Positions 8,701-17,199 of a DNA stretch of 64,000 nucleotides are shown here, in pieces. The notes under the pieces are model-generated. The model ran no database searches, was not told the DNA's origin, and saw nothing but the letters and a program-made list of their open reading frames with translations. The DNA comes from Marivirga tractuosa DSM 4126 (GTDB lineage Bacteria; Bacteroidota; Bacteroidia; Cytophagales; Cyclobacteriaceae). The stretch covers positions 1,364,001 through 1,428,000 of the forward strand of contig NC_014759.1 of the NCBI RefSeq assembly GCF_000183425.1, given 5' to 3'. The position numbers and the translations under genes are program-made. Every line of letters begins with the position of its first letter. Position 1 is the stretch's first letter.

Positions 8701-11083
8701 GTATTGCGTATAGAGAATCTGATGAAATTTCGAAGCTATCATTATGATCATCACCATTTCCCGAAACTAAAGCATAAGTAAAATCAACATCATCTGTATC
8801 GTCATTATCATCGTTAGCATCTGCATCTTCCGTATCTAAAGTTCCCACTAAAGTTCTTTCTGTGAGGTTTTCAGCTATGCTACTATTATCTAGTAAAATA
8901 TCGGTAGGAACCTCATTTTCTTCGGTAATATTAATAACAAAGGCTTGCTGATAGGTAGCCCCTCCTTTATCGCTTACCTCTAAAGTTATAAAATATTCCG
9001 ATTTCAAACTTATATCAAATGTAGTATTAGACACTAATACAGAATCAGATATACTAAAAGAAAGATTGTCAGCATCAGCAATCCCAGGATCAGTATTAGA
9101 GACAGCAAGTGAATAAGTGAAATTATCTGTTTCATCCTCATCTACCGTTTCTATACCAGCTACAGGATCTCCTATGGATAGATTTTCCGATACATATTCC
9201 GTGGTTAAATCCAACCCAGTAGGCGGATCATTGACATCATTAATATCAATAGTAATAGTTCTACTACGGCTATCACCATGAGGATCTTTTACCTGTACAC
9301 GGATTGTCCAGAGTGTATCAGTTTCATAATCGGGTATTTCAGCCAAAGTTAACTCACTTCCACTCAAAGTCACTTTGCTATTGTCTGTTGAGCCAGTTCC
9401 TGAAACTAATTGAAATGAAAGATTATCATCATCTTGATCAGTTGCAGAAATAGTCCCCAATACTGTGCCTGCTGCTGCATTTTCATCTACAGAGAAGGAT
9501 GATGGCGATGGAATTCCTGGTCTCCTATTAAGTTTATACAGAAAATTCATGTCCCTCACCGCTGTATTAAACCCTGCCTCTTGTGCTTCAGCGTTAGAAT
9601 AGGACTCCGGCATCTGCAAATGAGAAAGTGAATAAATTGTACCATTGAAATTCAAAATCCTTTTTGGATAAGTAGAGTATTCAGGCAATACCTCTAAAAT
9701 TTTCAATTGCTCTAGAACAGCTTGTTCATAGCCTGTATTAACTATTTCTTCCGCTACTTGAAACCCTTTTTCATTTTTTATAAACACTTCAAAGCCATTT
9801 TTCTTGTTCGCTGCAGCATGGTAAAATCCACTAGTTGTTTTGGCATAAGTGTCATGAACTGAATAACCAGCTACAGGCACTTCTAATTTAAATTGTAAAT
9901 CTGTCACACCTTTTGATATATCTAAAACACTTACCTCTTCAATAGGCGGATTTGTCAAACTTCGAGTTGAAAGGAATGCTAATTTATCTACTAATCCAAC
10001 ATTCAATAAAGGGAATTCTGAAGTAATAATATTATTTTCATTTAATTGATTTAATTCCGAATCAAATAATAAAACCTCCAAGTTCTCTGTTTCGAGAGCT
10101 ACTAAATTTGGGGTCAAATTCAACACATTATTCAATCCGTTTGTCAAAAACTTACCATCAGGCCCTAAGCCACTCACCTTTCGGATCAATTCAAATTTCG
10201 AATCAAAAACATAGATTTGCTGATCTCCTGGAATGAAAGAACAGAAAATATCCTCCCCGAAGGTGAAGAGATTCTTCATTCCCAGCCCTGATTCAATGAC
10301 TTTTACAGTTTCGCCCTTCTCGCCAGTTGCTGTGGTCAAATCTTTTGCGGCACTCACGAAGACTGCATTATCATTAAAAATAGTTAAATCATGACTATAT
10401 AATTCAGTAACACCCGAAACATTAGTGGGAGACTCTCCCATTGCAATTTTATATAAGATTGGGGTCTTCAAATCACTGGTTTTATAATCTACAAAAAACA
10501 AGACATTACTAGAAATAGTACCATGTTTGAATTCTCTCAATGAAAAAACATCTCGAACTATACTGTAGCTTGATTCTCCGATACCACCTGTAGCTAAGGC
10601 TGTTTTCCCATTCACTTTTTCTACATAATATCCTTGTCCTTCAGGGATAAATTCTAATATTTCACCTTTATTTTCGAAGTTAAAATGCTTTGGATCATTC
10701 AACACAGCATAGCCAGCACCTAAAATATCTCTGTTTTGGTCGTAAAAATTGTAGACTAAAACGTCAAATAGCTTTTCATTTATCATCATACTGTAGATCC
10801 CAACAAATTCGCCAGAACTTGCTACTTCTGCTTCCAATTCGATCTTATCAATCAAAATATTGATTTTTTCATCCACAGGGTTGTAGGTATAAATAGTTCC
10901 TTTCCCAAAAGCAAGAATCTTTCCCTTATATTCGATTACGTCAGAAATAAACTGTCCATCAAAATCAATGGCTCTGAATTTATTAGTTTCATCTGCATCT
11001 TGAGAGCCACCCTCAAGCTGAGCCGCTAAAGGAGTAACTCGAAGAAAACAAAGAGTTATAATTATAAGTATATATTTACTCAT
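5726..11083 (-). CDS. Giant secreted cadherin-repeat protein with T9SS sorting domain
   Basis: A 1785-residue secreted protein. It has a signal peptide (1-21), an N-terminal region of about 500 residues with repeated short strands that looks like a beta-propeller, then seven consecutive cadherin-like repeats (about 525-1250). These are recognisable from DxNDPP linkers (for example DVNDPPTG, DANDPPTG, DINDAPAD) and LSxxSIxEN starts. The sixth and seventh repeats are the most degenerate. An Ig-like domain (STPPQITGV onward), a ~300-residue C-terminal region and a type A T9SS sorting domain (from YPNPFKTDLF to GRIIKH) follow. The acidic linkers should bind calcium. It is likely exported through T9SS to the cell surface as an adhesin or scaffold. 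Neighbours on both sides are separated by 4 and 11 bases. Confidence 0.92.
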   Translation of the reverse strand: MSKYILIIITLCFLRVTPLAAQLEGGSQDADETNKFRAIDFDGQFISDVIEYKGKILAFGKGTIYTYNPVDEKINILIDKIELEAEVASSGEFVGIYSMMINEKLFDVLVYNFYDQNRDILGAGYAVLNDPKHFNFENKGEILEFIPEGQGYYVEKVNGKTALATGGIGESSYSIVRDVFSLREFKHGTISSNVLFFVDYKTSDLKTPILYKIAMGESPTNVSGVTELYSHDLTIFNDNAVFVSAAKDLTTATGEKGETVKVIESGLGMKNLFTFGEDIFCSFIPGDQQIYVFDSKFELIRKVSGLGPDGKFLTNGLNNVLNLTPNLVALETENLEVLLFDSELNQLNENNIITSEFPLLNVGLVDKLAFLSTRSLTNPPIEEVSVLDISKGVTDLQFKLEVPVAGYSVHDTYAKTTSGFYHAAANKKNGFEVFIKNEKGFQVAEEIVNTGYEQAVLEQLKILEVLPEYSTYPKRILNFNGTIYSLSHLQMPESYSNAEAQEAGFNTAVRDMNFLYKLNRRPGIPSPSSFSVDENAAAGTVLGTISATDQDDDNLSFQLVSGTGSTDNSKVTLSGSELTLAEIPDYETDTLWTIRVQVKDPHGDSRSRTITIDINDVNDPPTGLDLTTEYVSENLSIGDPVAGIETVDEDETDNFTYSLAVSNTDPGIADADNLSFSISDSVLVSNTTFDISLKSEYFITLEVSDKGGATYQQAFVINITEENEVPTDILLDNSSIAENLTERTLVGTLDTEDADANDDNDDTDDVDFTYALVSGNGDDHNDSFEISSDSLYAIQSFDFEATPNLSIRIQTTDPNMATFSKVLGISVTDANDPPTGIVLSSDSIDENLNSGAVVGVLDGEDPDEIEEFSFTLTDEANFPDNTAFSINANNELIQSAEGLNFENQNIYEIKLQLTDKEGESIDSVFTIHVVDINDAPADITLSENTVNEEVNNAIVGQLTVIDEDVSDNHTFGLPKDSLCNDKFQILTGNELALSAPLNFEVDDQLYEIYVEVSDISGAVFGKIFEIELLDVNDPVDTLIMKRTIIKGGLSFEEKVSNIELRDEDLGNNISNFYPREDYVLSLVDNSNFPDNSNFQITYLTEDGLYALEAATDLTFDVSADNLYEIKMEVINLDVSYEQSFTIELVSESTNTPPTEISISNDSVLSVATVGTEIGILSSEDDEADTHTYSLASDNSNNDNELFSIATDRLILEANLKDSTNDSFIVAVISEDNGGLSLVEEITIHVKEFEDSTPPQITGVTGGDRSVQDDKNSYEISGSVTDDIFIESVELEYGPVTSNEFTKKDIVELDGGQFASSIPTEQGDAFGLKARIIAVDTSGNSTASDTVYFYREISSSNALATLPQENIGKGKKSADYRMFSVPYNIETQNRSIRDIFETSLGETYSDGNFKVYHWNAESESYEEFLSIGNIEAGEAYWFSTILEEPVINFGDGNVFPYKTGNKAVWNLKAGWNQIGNPYPVSIDWNLIQSTYPEISDLYSFGSEGYTAQATLAPHQGAFVLAQEDISITADVSNNLVQRKNPIASSSTASLELAFKLTQGELNAVGGVAMHKEASDGLDGLDQANPPALGNHVEISFKQPESIWDNYRWDVVREKDYHVWSFKVNVQNKDQFSSLSWDASDFLQGQFYLVDLAGLQKIDLTQQSVYQFRGGKQRQFKLVYDRFSTGRFDLGTSMIGVPYPNPFKTDLFVPVNISDQNNSEVTIEVMDLSGKIVAKKSWNSELKDGYQLLSFGSTDDPTLLSGGVYLYQLTIKENSTTVEKMGRIIKH

Positions 11084-11094
11084 GATCTCATTAT

Positions 11095-11853
11095 TTAATT
11101 CTCATTCAAATTAGGTGGTCCTTGAGGATTATCGAAGCCGTCCTCTTCGCTTTGCAAAATGGGAAGGAGAAAATACACTCCAGCACCAACAAGAGCGACC
11201 GGTGCAATTTGTAATGCTAATGGTATTCTTCGTTTTACAGCAAATTCCTTAGAAAAAACCACATCATCTTTATTATTTTTATCCGAAATACGCAATCTAT
11301 AATCCTCTCCCACTTCCGTCTTTTTTGGAATATATAAAGTGTGCTCTCCAACATTAGCAATATTTGAAAAAACCGTTACTTTGGTATCTCCTTTATATAA
11401 AGCAATATTTAAAATATTACTTGAAGCTCCACCTGTCCAAGTAATTTCATAGCTTTTGCCTCTTTTTAAAGATTCGTAATTGAAATCATCCAGCTTTACA
11501 AAAGGAATATAGACCCTACCTCTTATTTCAATGTTAATATCATCACTGAAATCCTGCCCAAATTCTTCGAATGGATCCCACACAATTTCTTTGGTATCTC
11601 CCGGGTAAATCTCCACCCCTACATCACCATCCACCGCTTGCAAAGGGGAAATGAAATTGTCTTTGGAACTATAAATATTAATTTGATAAGCTCTATCATT
11701 TTTACTGTCCTCCAATTTGTAAAGAATGTGTATTTTGGCTTCTTCGAAATATATTTCCTTGATTTCAACTCGCTGTGCTTGAACAGAAATAGTCAAAAGC
11801 ACTCCAAAAAGTGTCAAAAAGAAGTATCTATTTACTGCAGGAATAATGCGCAT
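11095..11853 (-). CDS. Secreted Kre9-like domain protein with C-terminal membrane helix
   Basis: A 252-residue protein with a signal peptide (about 1-26), a central beta domain and a Kre9/KNH-type Ser-Thr-rich domain at about residues 125-205. The latter has the typical order of YEITWTGG, LNIALYKGD, GEHTLYIPKK and DYRLRISDK. A hydrophobic helix (about 212-231, IPLALQIAPVALVGAGVYFL) and a short acidic tail end the protein. In this phylum such proteins accompany large T9SS proteins and caspase-like proteins, but no biochemical role is established. First gene of the three-gene minus-strand unit. Confidence 0.75.
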   Translation of the reverse strand: MRIIPAVNRYFFLTLFGVLLTISVQAQRVEIKEIYFEEAKIHILYKLEDSKNDRAYQINIYSSKDNFISPLQAVDGDVGVEIYPGDTKEIVWDPFEEFGQDFSDDINIEIRGRVYIPFVKLDDFNYESLKRGKSYEITWTGGASSNILNIALYKGDTKVTVFSNIANVGEHTLYIPKKTEVGEDYRLRISDKNNKDDVVFSKEFAVKRRIPLALQIAPVALVGAGVYFLLPILQSEEDGFDNPQGPPNLNEN

Positions 11854-12438
11854 CTTGATAAATTTTAAGTTTTAGCCATGCTAAAAGTAAATAATAATAA
11901 AAAATTCACTAGCAAATTAAGCAATTTTTAGTATTATTTAATTATTAAATTTACTTTTTCTAACTATCTTATAAGTAAATACACTTTTTTTATATGAAAA
12001 AGTTCAAAATATTGATTTTTTTTTCATTGATTAAAAATAAAAATTCCAATTACTTCATAATCTCTGATCATAGCCTAATAATTTAAAACAATTGAATATT
12101 AAAAAGCCTAAATAAAGCGCTTTCTGATTTTGAAGATTTACATTTATCAAAAACAGAGATCAATTAAGTGTGAAGCCTCCAATTGTATTCTTATTATTTT
12201 TTTCGAATCCCTAAAAAGGAATCTTTCAGTTCTATCAAACTGCCTAATAAATCGGTATAGAATACTGAACTTTCTCCAAAATCGTAATTCAAAATATCAC
12301 TCACAATTACCGTTTCCTTCTGTTATACATTAATACTACCGTAACTAATAGGCATTCGAATGCTTCTCTCATCTTGCAGTAAGTTTTCCGTTCCTTACTT
12401 CCAGTTATTAAAAAATGTGAAATGTTGTCATTTATTCA
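11854..12438 (-). other. AT-rich intergenic stretch; possible decayed sensor gene
   Basis: 585 bases of very AT-rich sequence between the Kre9-like gene and the truncated membrane fragment. Reading the minus strand on from that fragment gives only short frames: one of about 22 codons, and one of 36 codons (12194-12304, from a GTG, beginning VSDILNYDF). Neither shows a histidine-kinase motif. It probably holds the promoter of the gene ending upstream of it and the eroded tail of the sensor fragment. Confidence 0.4.
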
Positions 12439-12663
12439 CTATTGAAATTCAGTAAAAGAAGTCCATAATATAGCGATATAGATACTGGTATGCTTTCCAG
12501 GTATAAGCCAACTATATAATATAACAATGGTATAAATACTAGCCACCGCCAAGGTACTATCTGTACGTAAATCGATTATAAAAATAACAGCAGTAATCAG
12601 TGCTGCAATCACAACCAAGACAGCATTTTGTAAAAGCAAAATGGACTTACGATCGGAAAGCAT
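12439..12663 (-). CDS. Truncated N-terminal membrane domain of a sensor protein
   Basis: 74 residues with two or three hydrophobic helices (about 8-31, 36-52 and 57-70) and the segment DLRTDSTLAVASIYTIVILYS. In full-length sensor proteins of this phylum that kind of segment precedes a PAS/histidine-kinase body. Here the frame stops (CAA TAG) in the middle of the membrane domain and nothing downstream encodes a kinase, so the gene is probably a remnant. Its ATG overlaps the stop of the ethylene-binding-type protein (TAATG at 12665-12661), which suggests the two were once a coupled sensor pair. It could also be a small functional membrane subunit; I consider this less likely. Confidence 0.6.
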   Translation of the reverse strand: MLSDRKSILLLQNAVLVVIAALITAVIFIIDLRTDSTLAVASIYTIVILYSWLIPGKHTSIYIAILWTSFTEFQ

Positions 12664-13106
12664 TACCCCTGTTGATTATCCAATTGCTGCTTAAGTGCTT
12701 CAATCTCTGCTTCATACTGTTTTACTTGTTTTTCTAACTGATAGGTTTTGAGTTTATCCTCAGGCTTAGTTTCTATTAACTTTGACAAATCCCGAATTAA
12801 AACAAAAGCTGTTGCCAAACTTACAAGAGCAGTCAACGCCCTTAATAATGCACTAAGTCTATAACCTGGCCAATAAAACATAATGGCATCAATTAAGTGC
12901 GTACTACCACACAAAATAATAAATGCACCGAACAACCAAAAAACAGGTAGGAATGGGAGATTATGCCTTTTTTGAATAAAGAAAATAATGATAGCAGGAA
13001 TAACAAAATAGGCCAACAAAATGGCAATATCACTTGTTATATATAGCCAACCATGAAATGATGACCATTCCCCACATACCCAACGAGCCGGCCAATCATC
13101 AGCCAA
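12663..13106 (-). CDS. Ethylene-binding (ETR1-type) membrane domain protein
   Basis: A 147-residue protein with three membrane helices (about 22-45, 53-74 and 84-106) and a C-terminal coiled coil (about 115-145). It matches the N-terminal sensor domain of plant ETR1. The residues known to matter for copper/ethylene binding in ETR1 (Asp25, Tyr32, Ile35, Pro36, Ile62, Cys65, His69) line up as Asp26, Tyr33, Ile36, Pro37, Ile63, Cys66 and His70 here, in SDIAILLAYFVIP and FIILCGSTHLI. In cyanobacteria and other bacteria this domain is normally fused to GAF and histidine-kinase domains; here it stops after the coiled coil. It may dimerise and signal through a partner protein. Ethylene binding is inferred from the residues only. 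Confidence 0.85.
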   Translation of the reverse strand: MADDWPARWVCGEWSSFHGWLYITSDIAILLAYFVIPAIIIFFIQKRHNLPFLPVFWLFGAFIILCGSTHLIDAIMFYWPGYRLSALLRALTALVSLATAFVLIRDLSKLIETKPEDKLKTYQLEKQVKQYEAEIEALKQQLDNQQG

Positions 13107-13358
13107 AAAAAGCTTATTAATAAATTCTATTATTTGTTCGATACACCATTTAAGTACTTACATAAGTAAATATAGGCTTTACTTTTTGTAAATAAAAACT
13201 CACATTTTACCATAACAGCACTTACAATATTTCTATATCTTTTATGAGCACTTAGAGTTTTTCTATCTTTTAATTACTTCATAATAATTAAAAAAAATAG
13301 CCAGAAAACCGAACTGATTTACCTTCTTTTAAGTACAATAAAACAGCCATCACATTCT

Positions 13359-15608
13359 ATGACAAAAAACTACTTCCAAAAGATTCAAAATTTTCTCAAA
13401 AGCCCAGATTTTCTTAAATCCGTTTTGGTCACTTTCGGTATTGTAGTGCCTGTTTTGATTGGGTTAAAAGTTGAACAACTCCCCTACTTCCTCAGTATTT
13501 CGATTGGTGTATTTTTAACTTCAAGTAGTGATGTTCCGGGTAGTCGCAAGCATAAAAGCATTGGGATTTTAATAGCATCAGCAATAGCGGTCTTATCGAC
13601 AATTATTGTCACATATGCGGCTGCAAACCTTTACTTATTGCTGCCTGTAATGGCTATACTCATTTTTGGAATATCCTATATCTCAGTTTATGGTTTCAGA
13701 GCTTCCTTAATTTCATTTGCTGGTTTGCTAGCTATTGTATTAAGCTTTGCCCATCAACAAATTGGGGCTACAATATTTATTAATGCCATGTTTATTGGGA
13801 TTGGAGGACTTTGGTATCTACTACTTTCCAGCCTTTTCCATCCATTCCTCCAAAAACGTCAAATCAATAATAATTTGACTGAATGTTTCCAGTTAACCGC
13901 AAGATATATTCAAATCAGGGGAAAATTAGCTATTGCCAAACAGGATGAGAAACAGTTGAAAAATGACTTGTATGATTTACAAGTCAACATTAATGCTATT
14001 CATGAATCTTTACGAGAGCTGCTACTGAATGAAAGACAGAGCTCCGGATTCTCCAATTACAAAAGAAAGCAGCTACTTATTTTTATTGAATTGATTGACA
14101 TACTGGAACTCTCAATGGCCAATCCGGCTAATTATGAAAAAATCAATACTCTATTTAAAAATCAATTGCATTTTGTCAGTCCATTTATTGACTTGGTTTT
14201 TAAATTATCCAACAGACTGGAAGAAATGGCAGTTACCTTGCAAAAAGGCAGAAAGCTCGAACATAGAGATGACTTAGAACCCATGATTCAAAAATGTAGG
14301 GATAGCATTCAAGTCTATGTTCAGGAAATAAAGCTCCCTAAAGCACGTGAAGGGGCACTCTTACTACATAATTTGCTAGACTATGAAGAAAATCAACTGC
14401 AAAAAATTCAATCGGTGGAAAGAATTTTTTATGATCTAGAAAATCGAGAAAGTGTTGGATTAAAAAGTAAGGAAGGCAAGCAATTTATCACTCAACAAGA
14501 TTATGATCCTAGTATTCTTAAAGAAAATTTCAGTTTCAAATCTCCAATATTTAAACACGCAGCACGATTAACAATAGCTATGTTATTAGGATTTGGGATA
14601 GGAACCTATTTTTCCCTTAATAATACCTACTGGATTCTACTTACCATTGTCGTCATCATGCGTCCAGGCTATACCTTGACCAAAGAACGATCGAAGCATA
14701 GATTATATGGAACATTAATTGGGGCAGCCATTGCTGCTGTCATCGTGTTGATTACACAAAACAGTTATGTCTATGCTGTTCTGTCCATATTATCGCTCAC
14801 CATGGCATTGAGCTTTATTCAGAAAAACTATAGAACCTCTTCCATATTTGTAACCACTAGTATTGTATTTATTTATGCACTTATCAATCCTGATGCTTTT
14901 GAGGTAATACAATATAGAGTGATTGACACTCTGATTGGTGCTTCCATTGCTTTTGGTGCTGGATCACTTCTTTGGCCAGCATGGGAATCAGATAGTATAA
15001 AAACAAGCATTATTCAAACCTTAAGAGCCAATCGTAAATACTTAAATGAAATCAATCGATTCTATCACCAATCGGAAGGCCTGACGGATTACAAACTGGC
15101 AAGAAAAGAGGCCTTTCTGGAAATGGGTAACTTAAATGCAGCTTTTCAAAGAATGAGCCAGGAGCCTAAATCACATCAAGAAAATTTAAGTCAGATCAAC
15201 GAAATCGTAGGCTTAAATCACACCTTTTTGGCTGCTAGTGCTGCATTAGGAACATTTATTTTGAATCGAAAGAACGATGAAGTATCAGAAGATTTTGAAA
15301 TCATTTTAAAAACTGTGGATACTAATTTGAGGCAAGGTCTACAGACTCTGCTTCAAAAAGCACAGACAGAAAATGTAGCCGCAGAAAAACTACAAGAAGC
15401 CTATCAACACCTGGAAGAAAGATTTGAAAATCTTGTAGCTATTCGAACAAAAGAGCTAGAAAAAGAAGAGCTTAAACCCATCGATCCTGAATTTAGAAAA
15501 AATTTGCAAGCAAGCCGTTTAATAACAGACCAATTGAAATGGTTAGTTACAATATCGGGGAATTTGAAGAGAGTGGTGAAGTCTCTTGAGGAAGACTCCT
15601 CACGCTAA
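13359..15608 (+). CDS. FUSC-family (YccS/YhfK-like) inner-membrane protein
   Basis: A 749-residue protein with the duplicated FUSC layout. A first block of about six helices (residues 18-165) is followed by a soluble helical region, a second membrane block (about 400-515, including WILLTIVVIMRPGYTLT and a KHRLYGTLIGA motif) and a cytosolic helical C-terminus. The motif 'RPGY..T...R...RL.GT..G' is the family signature of the aromatic-acid-exporter-like FUSC domain. The length is close to that of YccS-type proteins. The function of the group is not settled; export of aromatic or other organic acids is the usual suggestion. It is transcribed alone. Confidence 0.87.
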   Translation: MTKNYFQKIQNFLKSPDFLKSVLVTFGIVVPVLIGLKVEQLPYFLSISIGVFLTSSSDVPGSRKHKSIGILIASAIAVLSTIIVTYAAANLYLLLPVMAILIFGISYISVYGFRASLISFAGLLAIVLSFAHQQIGATIFINAMFIGIGGLWYLLLSSLFHPFLQKRQINNNLTECFQLTARYIQIRGKLAIAKQDEKQLKNDLYDLQVNINAIHESLRELLLNERQSSGFSNYKRKQLLIFIELIDILELSMANPANYEKINTLFKNQLHFVSPFIDLVFKLSNRLEEMAVTLQKGRKLEHRDDLEPMIQKCRDSIQVYVQEIKLPKAREGALLLHNLLDYEENQLQKIQSVERIFYDLENRESVGLKSKEGKQFITQQDYDPSILKENFSFKSPIFKHAARLTIAMLLGFGIGTYFSLNNTYWILLTIVVIMRPGYTLTKERSKHRLYGTLIGAAIAAVIVLITQNSYVYAVLSILSLTMALSFIQKNYRTSSIFVTTSIVFIYALINPDAFEVIQYRVIDTLIGASIAFGAGSLLWPAWESDSIKTSIIQTLRANRKYLNEINRFYHQSEGLTDYKLARKEAFLEMGNLNAAFQRMSQEPKSHQENLSQINEIVGLNHTFLAASAALGTFILNRKNDEVSEDFEIILKTVDTNLRQGLQTLLQKAQTENVAAEKLQEAYQHLEERFENLVAIRTKELEKEELKPIDPEFRKNLQASRLITDQLKWLVTISGNLKRVVKSLEEDSSR

Positions 15609-15641
15609 ATTATTTCTTCAACTGTGATTTGCTAAAACCGC

Positions 15642-16205
15642 TCACTTCCTGTACTTATCATTCAACCCTACCCCATCCAAAATCATAGGCTTAATTTTCT
15701 CTAATCTACTGATTTTTGTAGCTTCTCTTTTAGCTGAATCAATGTGTTCAATATATTCTTTTTGTTTAAATGGGGTAAGTTCATTAAAAGCATTTTTAAA
15801 TTCTTTATTAGAATTAAGGGCTTCTTGAAAAATCTCAGGGATTTCAATTTCATCGGATTTCTCTGGCTTCCATTTCAAGCCTTTCTTCTCGTTTTCAATT
15901 GCTTCTTGGATGTATTCCATGATTTTATTTTCCTCCATTTCTTCCACTGAAACGAATTGCCAATGGCGCATGGCTTTAGTTTTTCCGTCTTGTGCATTTC
16001 CTAAAACATCATAAGTATCTTTCAAAAACACACCGTTGAAAAACCATATACTGACATAATTTTTAAATGCCCCTATCATTAAAATATTTCCATTATTAAG
16101 AGTATAGACTTCCCCTCCCCATTTTTGGGTTTTCTCCAATTCTGTTTTATTGATAATAGCTCTTAAAAATTTCAGCTCCTGTTGCCATTTTTCATTTTTG
16201 TTCAT
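15642..16205 (-). CDS. YdeI-like DUF1801 / OmdA-domain protein
   Basis: 187 residues. The N-terminal DUF1801-type domain (about 10-115) shows WGGEVYTLNNGNILMIGAFKN and a conserved KTKAMRHWQF stretch. The C-terminal bacteriocin-protection OmdA-like part (about 120-185) contains FKNAFNELTPFKQKEYIEHI and SAKREATKISRLEKI. Such proteins are common small cytosolic proteins in Bacteroidota of unproven function. It converges on the FUSC gene with 33 bases between the stops. Confidence 0.8.
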   Translation of the reverse strand: MNKNEKWQQELKFLRAIINKTELEKTQKWGGEVYTLNNGNILMIGAFKNYVSIWFFNGVFLKDTYDVLGNAQDGKTKAMRHWQFVSVEEMEENKIMEYIQEAIENEKKGLKWKPEKSDEIEIPEIFQEALNSNKEFKNAFNELTPFKQKEYIEHIDSAKREATKISRLEKIKPMILDGVGLNDKYRK

Positions 16206-16323
16206 GAGTTGATTAATTTAAAAAGTAGTTCAATTTACTAAAAATCTAAAAATGAAAGTTCAATCTTAAACCATAATTAGATTTTACTTAAATTTATATT
16301 TCTCGAAATTTTAACTTAAAACT

Positions 16324-16608
16324 ATGAACTACTACCTCCTATTTTACAAAACCATTGAAAATTATGTTGAAAAAAGAGATCCCTATCGCTCCGAACATTT
16401 AAAAATAGCTGAGGATGCTCATCAAAATGGTAGCTTAGTTATGGCCGGTGCCATGGCAGAACCGGCTGATGGAGCAGTTTTGATTTTTAAAGGGGAAAGT
16501 CCTAAAATAGCAGAAGATTTTGCCAATAGTGATCCTTATGTAAAAAACGGCTTAATCAAAAGCTGGGAAGTAAGACCTTGGACGGTAGTGGTTGGTCAAA
16601 ATTTTTAA
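16324..16608 (+). CDS. YCII-domain protein
   Basis: 94 residues forming one YciI-like domain, with the family's conserved His (His25, in YRSEHLKIAED) and Asp (Asp70, in FANSDPYVKNGL). These small dimeric ferredoxin-fold proteins are thought to be enzymes or ligand-binding proteins, but the substrate is unknown. The gene is followed after 12 bases by an OsmC gene in the same direction, so the two are probably co-transcribed and may serve stress or detoxification. Confidence 0.88.
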   Translation: MNYYLLFYKTIENYVEKRDPYRSEHLKIAEDAHQNGSLVMAGAMAEPADGAVLIFKGESPKIAEDFANSDPYVKNGLIKSWEVRPWTVVVGQNF

Positions 16609-16620
16609 TAGCTTAAACTT

Positions 16621-17091
16621 ATGAAAGACCACCACTACCAATCCCTTTTAAAATGGACAGGAAATACTGGAAAAGGAACTAAATCCTATACTTCCTACGA
16701 AAGATCTTATGATATTATTATCGAAAATAAACCTACACTAAAAGGTAGCGCAGACCCCGGATTTAGAGGAGATGCTTCCCTCCATAATCCTGAAGACGTG
16801 TTTTTAGCTTCAATCTCCTCTTGTCATATGCTGTGGTATCTGCATTTATGTGCTGTCAATAAAATCACGGTAATTGATTATCAAGATAAAGCGAGCGCAA
16901 CAATGCAAGAGGATAGTCAAGGGAAAGGTCATTTCACTGGAGCCATTTTACATCCTGAAGTCATTATATTAGAAAAAGATAAAATTGAATTAGCTGAATC
17001 GCTTCATCAAAAAGCAAATGAGTATTGCTTCATTGCCAATTCCTGTAACTTTCCTATTCAACACGACCCTACTATCAAGCTCGCAGATTGA
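16621..17091 (+). CDS. OsmC-family protein
   Basis: 156 residues with an OsmC/Ohr fold. The redox cysteines are Cys68 (ISSCHMLWYLH) and Cys136 in ANEYCFIANSC, with a further Cys142. The family reduces organic hydroperoxides using thiol or lipoyl electron donors. It is distinct from the second OsmC protein at 25.2-25.7 kb, which has a different length and active-site context. It is the second gene of a two-gene unit with the YCII protein. Confidence 0.87.
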   Translation: MKDHHYQSLLKWTGNTGKGTKSYTSYERSYDIIIENKPTLKGSADPGFRGDASLHNPEDVFLASISSCHMLWYLHLCAVNKITVIDYQDKASATMQEDSQGKGHFTGAILHPEVIILEKDKIELAESLHQKANEYCFIANSCNFPIQHDPTIKLAD

Positions 17092-17199
17092 ATTATCACT
17101 TAAAATTTCAACCTCTAAAAAAAAAGTCTCAAGATTTAAAACTTTTTTGCAACTCCCATCATCATAGATTCAAATAAGTCATAAATTGAATTAAATGCG

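Noticed and set aside
12130..12333. 67-codon plus-strand ORF in the AT-rich spacer
   Set aside because: Composition is that of AT-rich non-coding DNA and it has no known relative.
17101..17199. ECF-type autoregulatory promoter before the sigma factor gene
   Set aside because: A GCAAC word is present, but no matching -10 element at a normal spacing was found.
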